A stretch of 64,000 nt of DNA from Sphingomonas lacusdianchii (GTDB lineage Bacteria; Pseudomonadota; Alphaproteobacteria; Sphingomonadales; Sphingomonadaceae). Positions 17,306-28,200 of this stretch are shown one piece after another. The notes under the pieces are model-generated. The model saw only the letters and a list, made by a program, of their open reading frames with translations. It was not told where the DNA came from and searched no databases. The stretch is from NCBI RefSeq assembly GCF_022664395.1, contig NZ_JAKRET010000007.1, forward strand, positions 1 to 64,000, given 5' to 3'. Position 1 is the stretch's first letter. Each line of letters opens with the position of its first letter. The translations under genes and the position numbers were made by a program.

Positions 17306-17331
17306 CGGCCCGCCGCGTGCGCGGCGGGCCG
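17306..17331 (-). terminator. Strong GC hairpin after the quinate-cluster receptor
   Basis: CGGCCCGCCGC (17306-17316) and GCGGCGGGCCG (17321-17331) form an 11-bp perfect stem with a 4-base loop, just past the stop of the receptor gene. There is no T run on the minus strand, so termination may be partial and aroQ could still be transcribed from upstream. Confidence 0.5.
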
Positions 17332-17340
17332 GTCATGTCG

Positions 17341-20300
17341 TCAGAACCGGGCCTTGACCCCGACATAGAAGGAGCGGCCGAGGACGTCATAGGTGCCGGG
17401 CAGCGTGTTGCCGGGGGTTCCGGCGACGACCAGCGGCGCCTTGTCCAACAGGTTCGTGACGCCCATCCGGAACTGGTACGCATCATTGACCCGGACCCGT
17501 GCGGTCAGGTCGAACACGTCATAGGCCGGCACGCCCGCCGCCGGGCTGGCCGGGCGGATGACCGACGTCACGTCGCGCATCCCGTCGAGATGCCGCCAGC
17601 GCAGGCCGAAGTCGAAATCGCCCAGCGTCAGGTTGCCGGTGGTGGTGTAGCGCCAGCGCGGCAGTGGCAGGGCGTTGGTCGCGTCGATCGTGCCCCGGAA
17701 TTCCTGGAAGGCGTCGGTCGCGAAGTTCTTGATCTGATAGCTGTCGAGATAGCTGACCACCGAATTGAGCGTGAACCGCGCATCGCCCAGATCGCCCAGC
17801 GTGCCGAGCGGGATCGCCCAGTCGAGCTGGAAGTCGACGCCCCGCGTCTTCAGCCCGCCAAGGTTCAGATAGGGCAGCGACACGTTGACGATACCGCCGG
17901 TATTGTCGCGGCTGATGAGCTGGCAGAAGGTGTTGGTCGCGCTGTAGCCGGGGTTGCTGCCGTCCTGGTTATAGCATTTGGACAGCGCGGTGTTGCCCGC
18001 CACGGTCGAGATGACGTCGCGGATCGCGATGTCGTAGAAGTCGACCGAGAAGGACAGGCTGCGCAGTACCGGCGAGGCGAAGTCGGGCTTCACCACCAGG
18101 CCGACGGTCTTGGTGGACGCCTTTTCCGGGGTCAGGGCGAGGTTGCCGGTGTTGGTCACCGGGATCGCCACCGTGGTGAAGTTGTAACTGTCGACCAGGC
18201 TGGCCGGCACGCCGGTCGCGACGCAAAGCGCGCGCAGCTGGCTGGCATTGGCACCGTTGCGCGACACGCTGCGCACGTCGCAGGGGTCGCCCGATGCCGG
18301 CGGGTTGCCGATCTGGACCTGCGCGCCGGTCGGCGAGCTGAACAGTTCGCCGATATTGGGCGCGCGCACCGCCCGCTGATAGCCGCCGCGGACCAGCAGC
18401 GCCCGCACCGGGGACCATTCGCCCTCCGCCTTGTACGTCCACACGCCGCCGGTGACGTTATAGTCGGAATAGCGCCCGCCGAGGCTGACGTTCAGCGAGT
18501 GGAAGAAGGGCTTTTCCTTCAGGATCGGCACGAACAGTTCGCCGGCGATCTCCTTCACATTGGTCGCGCCGCGCGTCGGATTGGTGGCGTTGGTCGCGAA
18601 GACGTCGCCGGCGATCAGCGCCGCGTCGGGGACGAAGCTGTACCGGTTCTCGCGATAGGTGCCGACGACCGACGCCTTGACGTCGCCGGCGGGCAGCGCG
18701 AACAGCGATCCCTGTACCGCGCCTTCGACCGTGTTCTGGCCGATATCCTCATACCGGCTGATCCGCCGCGTGATATAGGCGGCGCAGGCCAGGCTGATCG
18801 TGGCGGCATTGCCGATGCCGAACGGATTGTAGCCGCCCGCGCACAGTGAATTGCCGCCGTCCGCCGCCTGCAGCAGCTGGTTGACCCGCGACCCGATCAC
18901 GCCGGGCGCGATATCGTCATGGATGACGTTGCGGTCGCGCGAACCGTAGATATCGTAGGTCCAGTCGCCAAAGCCCAGCTTGCCGCGCGCGCCGATGATG
19001 AACTGGCTGGTTTCGAAGCTGGTGTCGAACACGCGCGGCGGCAGCTCGACGAACCGGCGGTTGATCGAAAAATTCGCGGTCGGGTTCGGCCGCGACGCCA
19101 GCACCGCGCGCAGGCTGGCGGGGATGAAGGGATTGTTGACCGATATGTTGACCGGGATGAACTGGGTCAGCGAATTGCCGACATTGGTCTGGGCATCGGT
19201 GCGGGTGTAGAGCGCCTGCGCATAAAGCGTGATCGCGTCGGAGATCTCGTAATCGGCCTTGGCGAAGAAGTTATAGCGCTCGAGCGGGCGATCGATCGAC
19301 TGCTGCCGCGCGACCGGCTGGCGCACCACATTGCCGAAGGTCACGTAATCGCCGGTCGTCGGTCCGGTATAATTATAGGCGCCGACCTGGCTGAACAGCG
19401 ATCCGTTGGCGTTGAAGCCCAGCGCGTTGGTGCGCGACACCCGTCCGGCCGGCTGGCCGGGAAAGGCGGCGTCGACCGCCGCCTGCGACGGCAGGTTGGT
19501 CGCCGATGGCAGGAACGTCCCCTGGCCGATGAACGACGACAGGATGCCGAGGTCGAAGAAGGAGCGTTCCGACCCCTTCAGCTCGTCGCGCTTGGTATAG
19601 CCGGCCGAGGCGATGATGTTGAACCGGTCGTCGTCCGAGGTCCAGCCGCCGATCGCCGACACGTCCGCCGCAAGGCGATCGCCGCGGAACGTGTCGCCGA
19701 TCTGGCCGTCGATCTCGATACCGTTGATCCGGCGCCGCGTGCGGAAGTTGACCACGCCCGAAATCGCGTCCGATCCATAGACCGCCGACGCGCCGCCGGT
19801 GATCGTCTCGACGCTCTCGACGATCGACTGGGGCACGACGTTGACGTCGGTCACGTTGAAGACGGTCGACGGCGGCAGGCGGCGGCCATCGAGCAGGACG
19901 AGGTTGCGCTTGTCGCCCAGCCCGCGCAGGTTCAGCGTCGCGCGACCCGCGCTCGCCGCCGCGCTGGCGCCGCCGCCCTGCGACCCCGAACCCGGCACGA
20001 ACTGCGGCAGCTGGTTGAGCGATTGTTCGATGTTGACCGCGCCGGTCGCCTTCAGCGCTTCCTGGCCGGTCGTCACGATCGGGCTGGTCGAACTATAGTC
20101 CGACCGGCTGATGCGCGATCCGGTGACGACAATATCGGCCTCACCGCTCGTCGTTTCCGCCCCCTGGACCGCGGCCGGGGTCGCGGCGCCTTGGCTCGGC
20201 AGGTCGCCGGGCGAGGTCTGGTCGGCGGCGGGCGGCATCGTCGTGGCGTCGGCGGCCGGTGCAGCCTGCGGCGCCGTCTGGGCAAGCGCCGGCGCGGCGA

Positions 20301-20358
20301 CGATCATCGACCAGCCCAGCGCTGCGGTGGAAATTCCACCGGCAAGTTTCGACAACAT
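17341..20358 (-). CDS. TonB-dependent receptor of the quinate/shikimate cluster
   Basis: A 1005-residue outer-membrane receptor. The signal peptide ends at APALAQ (about residue 27), followed by a Pro/Ala-rich spacer, a TonB-box-like DIVVTGSRI stretch and a plug with LNLRGLGDKRNLVLLDGRR and GASAVYGSDAISGVVNF, typical of the large sphingomonad receptor class. The barrel ends RSFYVGVKARF. An AGGAGAGG ribosome site precedes ATG 20358. It lies between aroQ and the MFS carrier on one strand, so import of quinate, shikimate or their esters (for example chlorogenate) is the likely role; specificity is not readable. Confidence 0.9.
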   Translation of the reverse strand: MLSKLAGGISTAALGWSMIVAAPALAQTAPQAAPAADATTMPPAADQTSPGDLPSQGAATPAAVQGAETTSGEADIVVTGSRISRSDYSSTSPIVTTGQEALKATGAVNIEQSLNQLPQFVPGSGSQGGGASAAASAGRATLNLRGLGDKRNLVLLDGRRLPPSTVFNVTDVNVVPQSIVESVETITGGASAVYGSDAISGVVNFRTRRRINGIEIDGQIGDTFRGDRLAADVSAIGGWTSDDDRFNIIASAGYTKRDELKGSERSFFDLGILSSFIGQGTFLPSATNLPSQAAVDAAFPGQPAGRVSRTNALGFNANGSLFSQVGAYNYTGPTTGDYVTFGNVVRQPVARQQSIDRPLERYNFFAKADYEISDAITLYAQALYTRTDAQTNVGNSLTQFIPVNISVNNPFIPASLRAVLASRPNPTANFSINRRFVELPPRVFDTSFETSQFIIGARGKLGFGDWTYDIYGSRDRNVIHDDIAPGVIGSRVNQLLQAADGGNSLCAGGYNPFGIGNAATISLACAAYITRRISRYEDIGQNTVEGAVQGSLFALPAGDVKASVVGTYRENRYSFVPDAALIAGDVFATNATNPTRGATNVKEIAGELFVPILKEKPFFHSLNVSLGGRYSDYNVTGGVWTYKAEGEWSPVRALLVRGGYQRAVRAPNIGELFSSPTGAQVQIGNPPASGDPCDVRSVSRNGANASQLRALCVATGVPASLVDSYNFTTVAIPVTNTGNLALTPEKASTKTVGLVVKPDFASPVLRSLSFSVDFYDIAIRDVISTVAGNTALSKCYNQDGSNPGYSATNTFCQLISRDNTGGIVNVSLPYLNLGGLKTRGVDFQLDWAIPLGTLGDLGDARFTLNSVVSYLDSYQIKNFATDAFQEFRGTIDATNALPLPRWRYTTTGNLTLGDFDFGLRWRHLDGMRDVTSVIRPASPAAGVPAYDVFDLTARVRVNDAYQFRMGVTNLLDKAPLVVAGTPGNTLPGTYDVLGRSFYVGVKARF

Positions 20359-20412
20359 GATTCCCTCTCCTTTTATTTTTTAACTATCTGTTTCGTACAA
20401 TTTTATGTGCGT

Positions 20413-21696
20413 TCAGAGTTCGATCCGTTTCACGTCGCCGAGGATGACGATGTACGAGAGTGCGCCCAGCAGCGCGACGACCCCGATGAACCCGATCGCG
20501 TAGACGAAGCTGCCGGTCGCAGCGACGATCGCGCCGATAATGATCGGGGTCACGATCCCCGCGAGGTTCGCGGCGAGGTTGAAGATGCCGCCGGTCACGC
20601 CCAGCATTCCCTGCGGTGCGATATCCGACACCAGCGTCCAGCCCAGCGCCGCCATCCCCTGGGCGAAGAACGCCAGCGACAGCACGGCGATGACCAGCCG
20701 GTTGTCGTCGATGAAGTTCGCCGACACGATGGTCGAGGCAAGCAGCAGCCCGAGGATGATCGGCAGTTTGCGCGCGACATTGGGCGAACGGCCCTGCCGC
20801 AGCATCCGGTCGGACCACCATCCGCCGAACAGCACGCCGATCGAGGCGGCAATGAACGGCAGCACGGCGAAGAACCCGATCTTCAGCCAGTCCATGTGCC
20901 GTTCGACCGCGAGATAGGTCGGAAACCAGGTCAGGAAGAAGACCAGCGTCGAATTGCCCGCGAACTGGCCAAGACAGATGCCCCACATCTGGCGGGTGCG
21001 CAGCAGGCGCCCGGCCGCCGACCAGTCGACGCGCTGCTTGGCCGGCTGTTCGACCAGGCCACCGCCCTCGACGATCAGCGCGAGTTCGGCCGCATTCGCC
21101 CGGCTGTCGCGCGGTTCGCGATAGCGCAGCCACCACACGACCGCGAACACCATGCCCAGCGCGCCCGCGACGAGGAACAGCGACCGCCATCCCCAATGGG
21201 CCAGCATCAGGAACAGGACCGGGCTGAGAAAGGCGAGGCCGATATATTCGCCGACCGTGTAGACGCCGGTCGCCATCGCCCGTTCGTTGCGCGGAAACCA
21301 GGTGGCGACCACCCGGCTGTTCGCCGGAAAACAGGGCGATTCCGCGATACCGAGGAGCAGGCGCAGCCCGAACAGACCGGCGACGCTGCCGATCACCGCA
21401 TGCAGCAAGGTGAAGAACGACCAGAAACCGACCGACAGCATATAGGTCAGCCGCGTGCCGAACCGGTCGAGGAACGCCCCGCCCGGGACCTGCGACGCGG
21501 CATAGGTCCATGAGAAGGCGGAAAAGATCACGCCCATCAGTGTCGGACTGATCGCAAGTTCCTTGGTCAGCGCAGGCGCCGCAATGCCGAGGATCGTCCG
21601 GTCGAGATAGTTGATGAGCGTGCCGGTGGCGATCAGCGCCAATACGCCATAGCGGACCCGGGTCGGGCGGACCGCCGCACCCAGCATCCCGCTCAT
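20413..21696 (-). CDS. MFS transporter, anion:cation symporter type
   Basis: A 427-residue inner-membrane carrier with twelve predicted segments. RVRYGVLALIATGTLINYLD at the start and the segment LRLLLGIAESPCFPANSRV are characteristic of the ACS family, which includes galactonate, glucarate, phthalate and quinate-type carboxylate carriers. ATG 21696 overlaps the stop of the dehydrogenase gene (ATGA); the open frame extends further only inside that gene. With the receptor just downstream it would form a two-membrane uptake route for quinate or shikimate. Confidence 0.85.
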   Translation of the reverse strand: MSGMLGAAVRPTRVRYGVLALIATGTLINYLDRTILGIAAPALTKELAISPTLMGVIFSAFSWTYAASQVPGGAFLDRFGTRLTYMLSVGFWSFFTLLHAVIGSVAGLFGLRLLLGIAESPCFPANSRVVATWFPRNERAMATGVYTVGEYIGLAFLSPVLFLMLAHWGWRSLFLVAGALGMVFAVVWWLRYREPRDSRANAAELALIVEGGGLVEQPAKQRVDWSAAGRLLRTRQMWGICLGQFAGNSTLVFFLTWFPTYLAVERHMDWLKIGFFAVLPFIAASIGVLFGGWWSDRMLRQGRSPNVARKLPIILGLLLASTIVSANFIDDNRLVIAVLSLAFFAQGMAALGWTLVSDIAPQGMLGVTGGIFNLAANLAGIVTPIIIGAIVAATGSFVYAIGFIGVVALLGALSYIVILGDVKRIEL

Positions 21697-22595
21697 GCCG
21701 CAGCCCCCTGGGTCAGGCTCGCGAAATGTCGGACCATGCGGTTGGCATCCGCCTTCGCGCCGGTGAAAATCTCGAACGCGCCCACGGCCTGGAACACGGC
21801 CATGGTGCCGCCATGCGCCGTCCGGCAACCGCGTTCGCGTGCCACCCGCAGCAGCTCGGTCTCGAGCGGGAAATAGACGATCTCCGCTACCCACAGCCGG
21901 TCGGTGAGCAGCTGCGGGTCGAGCGGAAGGCCGGGATGCCCGGCCATGCCGGTCGGGGTCGCGTGGATCAGCCCCGATGCCGCCTCCAGTGCGCCTGCAA
22001 GGTCCCGGCCCGCACTGGCGCGCCCGTCGAACCGGGCGGCGAGCCGCTGCGCCAGCGCTTCGGCACGTTCCATATCGGTGTCGAAGATCGTGACATGCCG
22101 CACGCCCAGCGCCAGCGCCGCGGCCGCCGTTGCGGCGCCGGCACCGCCGCCGCCGAGCTGCACGACCATCTGCCCGGCAATATCCCCGATATCGCGCGAG
22201 ATGCCGGCCGTGAAACCCAGTGCGTCGGTATTGCTGCCCGTGGTCCGGCCATTGACGATGCGCACCGTGTTGACCGCGCCGATCGCTTCGGCGATCGGAT
22301 CGATCGCGTCGAGCAGCGGCATGACGACCTGCTTGAACGGGTGCGTGATGTTGAGACCGTTATAGCCCAGGTCGACTGCGCCTTTAAGCAGGCCGTCCAG
22401 CCGTTCCGCCGACACCGGCTCCCCGGCAAGGTCGATCAACCGATAGATATAGGCGAACCCTTGCGCCCTGGCCTCGGCCATGTGCATCGCGGGGGTAAGC
22501 GAACCCTGGATATCCTGTCCGATCAGCCCGGCGACGATGCCGTTGCGGCCGGGTACAGGCACGCCTTCAGGTTCAAGGTTCGTATCGACCACCAC
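21693..22595 (-). CDS. Quinate/shikimate dehydrogenase (AroE/YdiB family)
   Basis: A 300-residue soluble dehydrogenase. Residues 82-89 (NITHPFKQ, Lys88) and 120-125 (GSNTDA, Asp124) form the substrate site; GGGGAGAA at 148-155 is the Rossmann loop. The end of the next strand reads IFDTDMERA, with acidic residues where NADP-dependent AroE has an arginine, which points to NAD use as in catabolic quinate/shikimate dehydrogenases. It is first in a minus-strand run with the MFS carrier, receptor and aroQ, divergent from a TetR gene, which supports a catabolic role. Confidence 0.88.
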   Translation of the reverse strand: MVVDTNLEPEGVPVPGRNGIVAGLIGQDIQGSLTPAMHMAEARAQGFAYIYRLIDLAGEPVSAERLDGLLKGAVDLGYNGLNITHPFKQVVMPLLDAIDPIAEAIGAVNTVRIVNGRTTGSNTDALGFTAGISRDIGDIAGQMVVQLGGGGAGAATAAAALALGVRHVTIFDTDMERAEALAQRLAARFDGRASAGRDLAGALEAASGLIHATPTGMAGHPGLPLDPQLLTDRLWVAEIVYFPLETELLRVARERGCRTAHGGTMAVFQAVGAFEIFTGAKADANRMVRHFASLTQGAAA

Positions 22596-22645
22596 CCGCT
22601 CCTATCAAACTTTTTCCGGCTTCGACCGGTTATGAGTGGCAGTGT

Positions 22646-22659
22646 ACGAACTAGTACGT
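22646..22659. promoter_or_regulatory. TetR-type operator between quinate genes and regulator
   Basis: ACGAACTAGTACGT is a near-perfect palindrome (ACGnACT/AGTnCGT) midway between the dehydrogenase start (22595) and the TetR start (22719). The position fits a site by which the regulator controls both its own gene and the divergent catabolic operon. Confidence 0.6.
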
Positions 22660-22718
22660 TACTGTCAACGGGTCATATGAAGCTAACGTTGCTCCCCGGC
22701 TGCCGCTATCAGGACGGC

Positions 22719-23360
22719 ATGAAAACGAAACAAATTGAGGCAGCTGACGTCAGCCGCGCGGATCGCACGCGCATGGACATCCTGACGGTCGCAACCGAGG
22801 AATTTGCCGACAAGGGTTTCAGCGGCGCGCGAATCGACGAGATCGCGGAGCGGACCGACACCAGCAAGCGCATGATCTACTATCATTTCGGTAGTAAGGA
22901 GGGCCTCTACCGATCGGTATTGGAGGCAGCCTATGGCGGGATCCGTTCGACCGAGGCGGTAGCCGAGCTAGGCGATCTGCCGCCCCTGGAGGCGCTTGCG
23001 CGGCTTACCGAGATCACGTTCAACTACCATCTCGAGCATCCCGAATTCGTCCGGCTGGTCATGAACGAGAACATCCAGCGCGGTTCGGTCATCGCTTCGC
23101 TGGACAGCACGCGATCCCGCAACGATTCGGTCATCGCCATGATCGGACGGCTGATCGAGCGCGGCGTCGCGGAGGGCGTGTTCCGCGACGGGATCGATCC
23201 GCTCGACCTGCACATGACGATGAGTTCGATGGCATTCTACAATATTTCGAATCGCTACACGCTGGGCAAGATCTTCGGGATCGACATGGATTGTCCCGAC
23301 ACGATCGCGCGGCGCCGGCAAAGCGTCATCCATACGGTCATCGCAAGCTGCCGACGCTGA
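22719..23360 (+). CDS. TetR-family regulator of the quinate/shikimate cluster
   Basis: A 213-residue regulator. The N-terminal domain shows the TetR helix-turn-helix: FADKGFSGARIDEIAER, then TSKRMIYYHFGSKEGLY (about residues 28-63). The C-terminal ligand-binding half is of the TetR_C type seen in regulators of aromatic catabolism. ATG 22719 follows CAGGACGG; an in-frame ATG at 22677 would add 14 residues. It lies between the divergent dehydrogenase operon and the dehydroshikimate dehydratase gene 29 bases downstream on its own strand, so it very probably senses a pathway intermediate. Confidence 0.87.
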   Translation: MKTKQIEAADVSRADRTRMDILTVATEEFADKGFSGARIDEIAERTDTSKRMIYYHFGSKEGLYRSVLEAAYGGIRSTEAVAELGDLPPLEALARLTEITFNYHLEHPEFVRLVMNENIQRGSVIASLDSTRSRNDSVIAMIGRLIERGVAEGVFRDGIDPLDLHMTMSSMAFYNISNRYTLGKIFGIDMDCPDTIARRRQSVIHTVIASCRR

Positions 23361-23389
23361 TCGGCGCGCACAAAGGAGCGGCACGTCCC

Positions 23390-25249
23390 ATGAAGTTCGG
23401 AATCGCGACGGTATCGTTGAGTGGTACGCTCGAACACAAGCTTCAGGCGGCAGCCGCGGCCGGGTTCGACGGCGTCGAGATTTTCGAGAACGACCTGATC
23501 GCTTCGCCGCTGCGCCCGCGCGAGGTGCGGCGGATGATGGACGATCTCGGCCTCGCCTGCCAATTGTACCAGCCGTTCCGCGATTTCGAGGGGATGCCCG
23601 GCGCGCTGCGGCAACGCGCGCTGGACCGCGCCGCCGCGAAGTTCGACCTGATGGGCGAACTGGGCACCGACCGGATCCTCGTCTGCTCCAACTGTTCGCC
23701 CCAGTCGCTGGGCGAGCGCACGCGGATCGTCGACGACCTGTCGGAACTGGCGACCATGGCGAACCGGCACGGCATCGTCGTCGGCTATGAGGCGCTGGCA
23801 TGGGGGCGGCACGTCTTCGACCACCGCGACGCGTGGACGATCGTCGAGGCGGTCGATCATCCGTCGCTCGGCATCATCCTCGACAGTTTCCATTCGCTGT
23901 CGCGCGGCATCCCGAGTGACAGCATCCGCGACATTCCCGGCGACCGCATCGCCTTCGTCCAGCTGGCCGATGCGCCGCGGCTCGACATGGACCTGCTCTA
24001 CTGGAGCCGGCATTTCCGCAACTTTCCCGGGCAGGGCGGGCTGGATGTCGCGGGCTATGTCGCCGAAATCCTGCGCACCGGCTATGCCGGGCCGCTATCG
24101 CTCGAAATCTTCAACGACCGCTTCCGCGCCTGGTCGGCCGAACCGATCGCGCGCGATGGCCTCCGCTCGCTGCGCTACATCCACGACGCAGCGCAACGCC
24201 GCCTCGGCCGGCCGGTCGCGATGCCCGCCTGCCCCGAACGCGTGGCGACCGAGTTCGTCGAATTCGCCGTCGACGCGGAACAGCGCCCCCGGCTGGAGGC
24301 GATGCTCGGCTCGCTCGGCTTCGCCCATACCGGCGTGCATCGCACCAAGCAGGTCAGCCGGTGGCAGTCCGGCGCCGTCAACCTCGTGGTCAATGCCGAG
24401 CAGACCGGTTTCGCCCACAGCTACAATCTGACGCACGGCCCCTCCATCTGTGCGGTCGGCCTGAAGGTTCCCGATCGCCGGGCCGTCGTCGCGCGCGCCG
24501 AATGCTTCGACGTCCGCAAGGGTGCCGAGATCGAGACGCCCGGCAATCTCGACGTTCCCGCCATCCGCGGCGTGGGGGGCAGCCTGATCTATCTGGTCGA
24601 CGAGGGCAGCGCCGAGCAGGTGTGGAACGCCGAATTCGTGCCCACCGGCACGCCAGCTCCCGATAGCGACCTGACCTTCGACCATCTGGCGACCGTCGTG
24701 CAGATCGACGAGTTCCTGTCGTGGCAGCTGTTCTGGCGCTCGCTGTTCGGCTTTCGCGAAAGCGCGCAGGCCGATGTGATCGATCCGGCCGGACTGGTGC
24801 TCAGCCTGCCGCTCGAGTCCCCCGACGGCGCGACCCGCATCACGATGAATGCCAGCGACGCGAGCGGCACGCTGTCGGCGCGCTTCGTCAGCAAGGGATT
24901 CGGCGGCGGGTATCAGCATGTGGCGTTCGCGACCGACGACCTGTTTTCGGTCGCGGGCGATCTTCGGGCGAACGGTGCCGAGGTCCTGCACATTCCGGCC
25001 AATTACTACGACGATCTCGCGGCGCGGATCGGCGATGTCGAACTGGCTGGCGAGCTGCGTCGGCTCGGCATCCTGTATGATTCGGATGCGGATGGCGACT
25101 ATCAGCAACTCTATAGCCGCGCGTTCGACAAATTCTTCTTCTTCGAATTTGTCAGAAGGCGCGGCTATCGCGGGTTCGGCGCCCCCAATGCCGGCGTCCG
25201 GCTGGCAGCGCAGGAACGGTTCAAGCCCGCCCCGGGAATTGCGCTCTAG
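23390..25249 (+). CDS. quiC: 3-dehydroshikimate dehydratase, two-domain (QuiC1 type)
   Basis: A 619-residue fusion. Residues 1-285 are a sugar-phosphate isomerase/epimerase TIM barrel with metal-ligand motifs [28 protein letters not shown] and SLEIFND. Residues about 300-600 resemble 4-hydroxyphenylpyruvate dioxygenase, a two-VOC half as in Pseudomonas QuiC1. It dehydrates 3-dehydroshikimate to protocatechuate, the last step of quinate/shikimate catabolism before ring cleavage. AAAGGAG precedes ATG 23390. The gene follows the TetR gene closely. Its TAG and the TAG of the convergent 5-oxoprolinase share one CTAG. Confidence 0.88.
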   Translation: MKFGIATVSLSGTLEHKLQAAAAAGFDGVEIFENDLIASPLRPREVRRMMDDLGLACQLYQPFRDFEGMPGALRQRALDRAAAKFDLMGELGTDRILVCSNCSPQSLGERTRIVDDLSELATMANRHGIVVGYEALAWGRHVFDHRDAWTIVEAVDHPSLGIILDSFHSLSRGIPSDSIRDIPGDRIAFVQLADAPRLDMDLLYWSRHFRNFPGQGGLDVAGYVAEILRTGYAGPLSLEIFNDRFRAWSAEPIARDGLRSLRYIHDAAQRRLGRPVAMPACPERVATEFVEFAVDAEQRPRLEAMLGSLGFAHTGVHRTKQVSRWQSGAVNLVVNAEQTGFAHSYNLTHGPSICAVGLKVPDRRAVVARAECFDVRKGAEIETPGNLDVPAIRGVGGSLIYLVDEGSAEQVWNAEFVPTGTPAPDSDLTFDHLATVVQIDEFLSWQLFWRSLFGFRESAQADVIDPAGLVLSLPLESPDGATRITMNASDASGTLSARFVSKGFGGGYQHVAFATDDLFSVAGDLRANGAEVLHIPANYYDDLAARIGDVELAGELRRLGILYDSDADGDYQQLYSRAFDKFFFFEFVRRRGYRGFGAPNAGVRLAAQERFKPAPGIAL

Positions 25250-28200
25250 CGCTGCCCGTCAGAGCGGGAATGCGGAGCGCGGCCGTAACCGCCGCCGCCC
25301 GGTGTTTCGATCACGAAGCGGTCGCCGGGCGCAAGCTCGACCTGATCGGTGCCGGCCAGCGGCTCGACGCTGCCGGCCTGCCTTTCGACCCGCTGCACGC
25401 CGACGGCACCATCGCCACCGCCCGCCAGACCGAAGGGGGCGACCGTGCGGCGCGAGGCGACGATGGTGGCGGTCATCGGCTCCAGCGCGGTGATCGCGCG
25501 GATCACCCCGTCTCCGCCCCGATGCGCGCCGACCCCGCCGGAGCCGCGACGGATGGCGAAGCGATCGAGCCTTACCGGATAGCGATGCTCGAGGATTTCG
25601 GGGTCGGTGATCCGGGTGTTCGTCATGTGGCTGTGGATCGCGGCGGTGCCGTCGAAATCCGGTCCGGCACCGGTCCCGCCGCAGATGGTTTCATAATATT
25701 GGTAGCGGTCGTTGCCGAACAGGAAGTTGTTCATCGTCCCCTGCGCGGCGGCGCACGCGCCCAGCGCCCCGAGCAGCGCATTGCAGACCGCCTGGCTGAC
25801 TTCGGTATTGCCCGCGACCACGGCGCGGCCCGGCGGGGGAGCGAGGAACGAGCCTTCGGGAATGACGATGTCGAGCGGGGCGAGGCAGCCTTCGTTAAGG
25901 GGGATATCCTCACCCACCAGACAGCGAAACGCATAGAGGACGACCGCGCGGGTGACGGCGGGCGGCGCGTTGAAATTGCCGGCGCTGGCGGGACCGGTGC
26001 CGGTGAAATCGATCGTCGCCGCCCGGGCCGCGCGATCGATCGTCACGCGGACCCTGAGCGGCGTGCCGTCGTCCATCGCATAGTCGAACTGCCCGTCGGA
26101 CAGCCGGGTCAGCACGCGGCGGATGCTTTCCTCCGCATGGGCCATGACATGTCCCATATAGGCCTGCACGACGCTCCAGCCGCTGGCGGCGACCAGCGCG
26201 GTCAGTTCGGCGATGCCGGTGGCGTTGGCGGCGAGCTGCGCCTTGATGTCGGCTACATTCGTATCGGGGCTGCGCGCCGGATAGCGGGCCCGGGCCAGCA
26301 GCGCGCGGAACGCGTCCTCGCACAGGCGACCGCCATCGACCAGCAGCAAGTCGTCGATCACCACACCTTCCTCTTCAAGGGTGCGCGAGGCGGGCGGGGT
26401 CGATCCGGGGGTCAGGCCGCCGATATCGGCATGATGGCCGCGATTGGCGACGAAGAAGCGGATCTCGCCGCCCGCTTCGTCGAACACCGGCGCGATCACC
26501 GTCACGTCGGGCAGGTGCGTGCCGCCATTATACGGATTGTTCAGCGCGACGACATCGCCGGGCTTGAGCGTCGTGCCCCGGCTGGCAAGGATGGTGCGCA
26601 CGCTTTCGCCCATTGCGCCCAGATGCACCGGTACGTGCGGGGCGTTGGCGACCAGCCGCCCCTGCGCATCGAACAGCGCGCAGGAGAAATCGAGCCGCTC
26701 CTTCATGTTCACGCTGCTGGCGGTATTGCGCAGCACGACGCCCATCCGCTCGGCAATCCCCATGAACCGGGTGTTGAACAGTTCGAGCTGGACCGGATCG
26801 GCGATCGCGCCATCGTGCGCCGTGCGCGCGGCGGCGCGTTCGTGCCGCAGGACCAGTTCGCCGCCGGCACCCACCTCGACCGTCCAGTCCGGCTCGACCA
26901 TCGTCGTCGCGATCGCCTCGCGGATCAGCGCGGGGCCGGCGATCCGGTCGCCGGGGCGCAAGGTAGCGCGGTCATGGACCGGCGTGCGATGGTCGGCCCC
27001 GCCGGTCCAGACGGTGACATGGTCGAGCGGCGCGGGCAGACCGCCGTCGCGCGGCGGGAGCGGTGCCGGCGTGACCGGTTCGCCCGCGACGACCGCCTCC
27101 ACCACCACGCTTTCGATGATGATGGCGCGGTCCGGGCTGACGAAGCCGAAGCGGGCACGGTGCGCGTCCTCGAACGCGGCGCGCATCGCTTCGACATCGC
27201 CCCATTCCACGGCGAGCGCGGTGTCGGTGCCGGCATAGCGCAGATGGACCGTCGCGACCCGGTGCGCGCCGTCGCCGACCTCGCCCGCCGCCTCGTCGCC
27301 CAGCGCCGCGACCAGATCGTCGAGCATCGTTCCCAGCGGCCGTTCGACCGAACGCTGGCGGATCGCGACCTTGTCGGCCAGCCCCATGCCATAGGCCGAC
27401 AGCACGCCCGCGAACGGATGGATCAGGACGGTGCGCATCCCCAGCACCTCGGCCACACGACAGGCATGCTGCCCCCCGGCGCCACCGAAACATTGCAGGG
27501 CGAAGGTCGCGACATCCTCCCCCCGTTCGAGCGCGACGCGCTTGATCGCGGCGGCCATCTGCGCGACCGCGACGTCGAGAAACCCCTCCGCCACCCGGCG
27601 CGGGTCGTCCATGCCGGTCGCGGCAGCCAGATCGGCAAAGCCGCGCCGCGTCGCTTCGAGATCGAGCGGTTCGTCGCCCTTCGTCCCGAATACCGCCGGG
27701 AAATAGGCCGGCTGGATCTTGCCGACCAGCAGATTGGCATCGGTCACGGTCAGCGGCCCGCCGCGCCGGTAGCAGGCCGGTCCCGGAAAGGCGCCCGCGC
27801 TGTCGGGGCCGACGCGGAACCGCTGTCCGTCATAATGGAGGATCGACCCGCCGCCCGCCGCGACCGTCTCGATCGCCATCATCGGCACGCGCATCTCGAC
27901 CCCCGCGACCACGGCGTCGAGCACGCGTTCGAACCGCCCGGCGTACAGGGTCACGTCGGTCGACGTGCCGCCCATGTCGAACCCGATCACCCGGTCGAAC
28001 CCGGCCGCCCCGGCGGTGCGGGCCGCGGCGACGACGCCACCGGCGGGGCCGGACAGGATCGCGTCCTTGCCCTGAAACGCATGCGCATCGGCAAGGCCGC
28101 CGCTCGACTGCATGAACTGGAGCGGGACCGTGCCCAGCCCGCCCGCGACCCGGTCGACATAGCGGCGCAGCACCGGCGACAGATAGGCGTCGACCACCGT

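Noticed and set aside
18919..21513. 864-codon open frame opposite the quinate receptor and MFS carrier
   Set aside because: It spans two real minus-strand genes and the gap between them and has no conserved motif.
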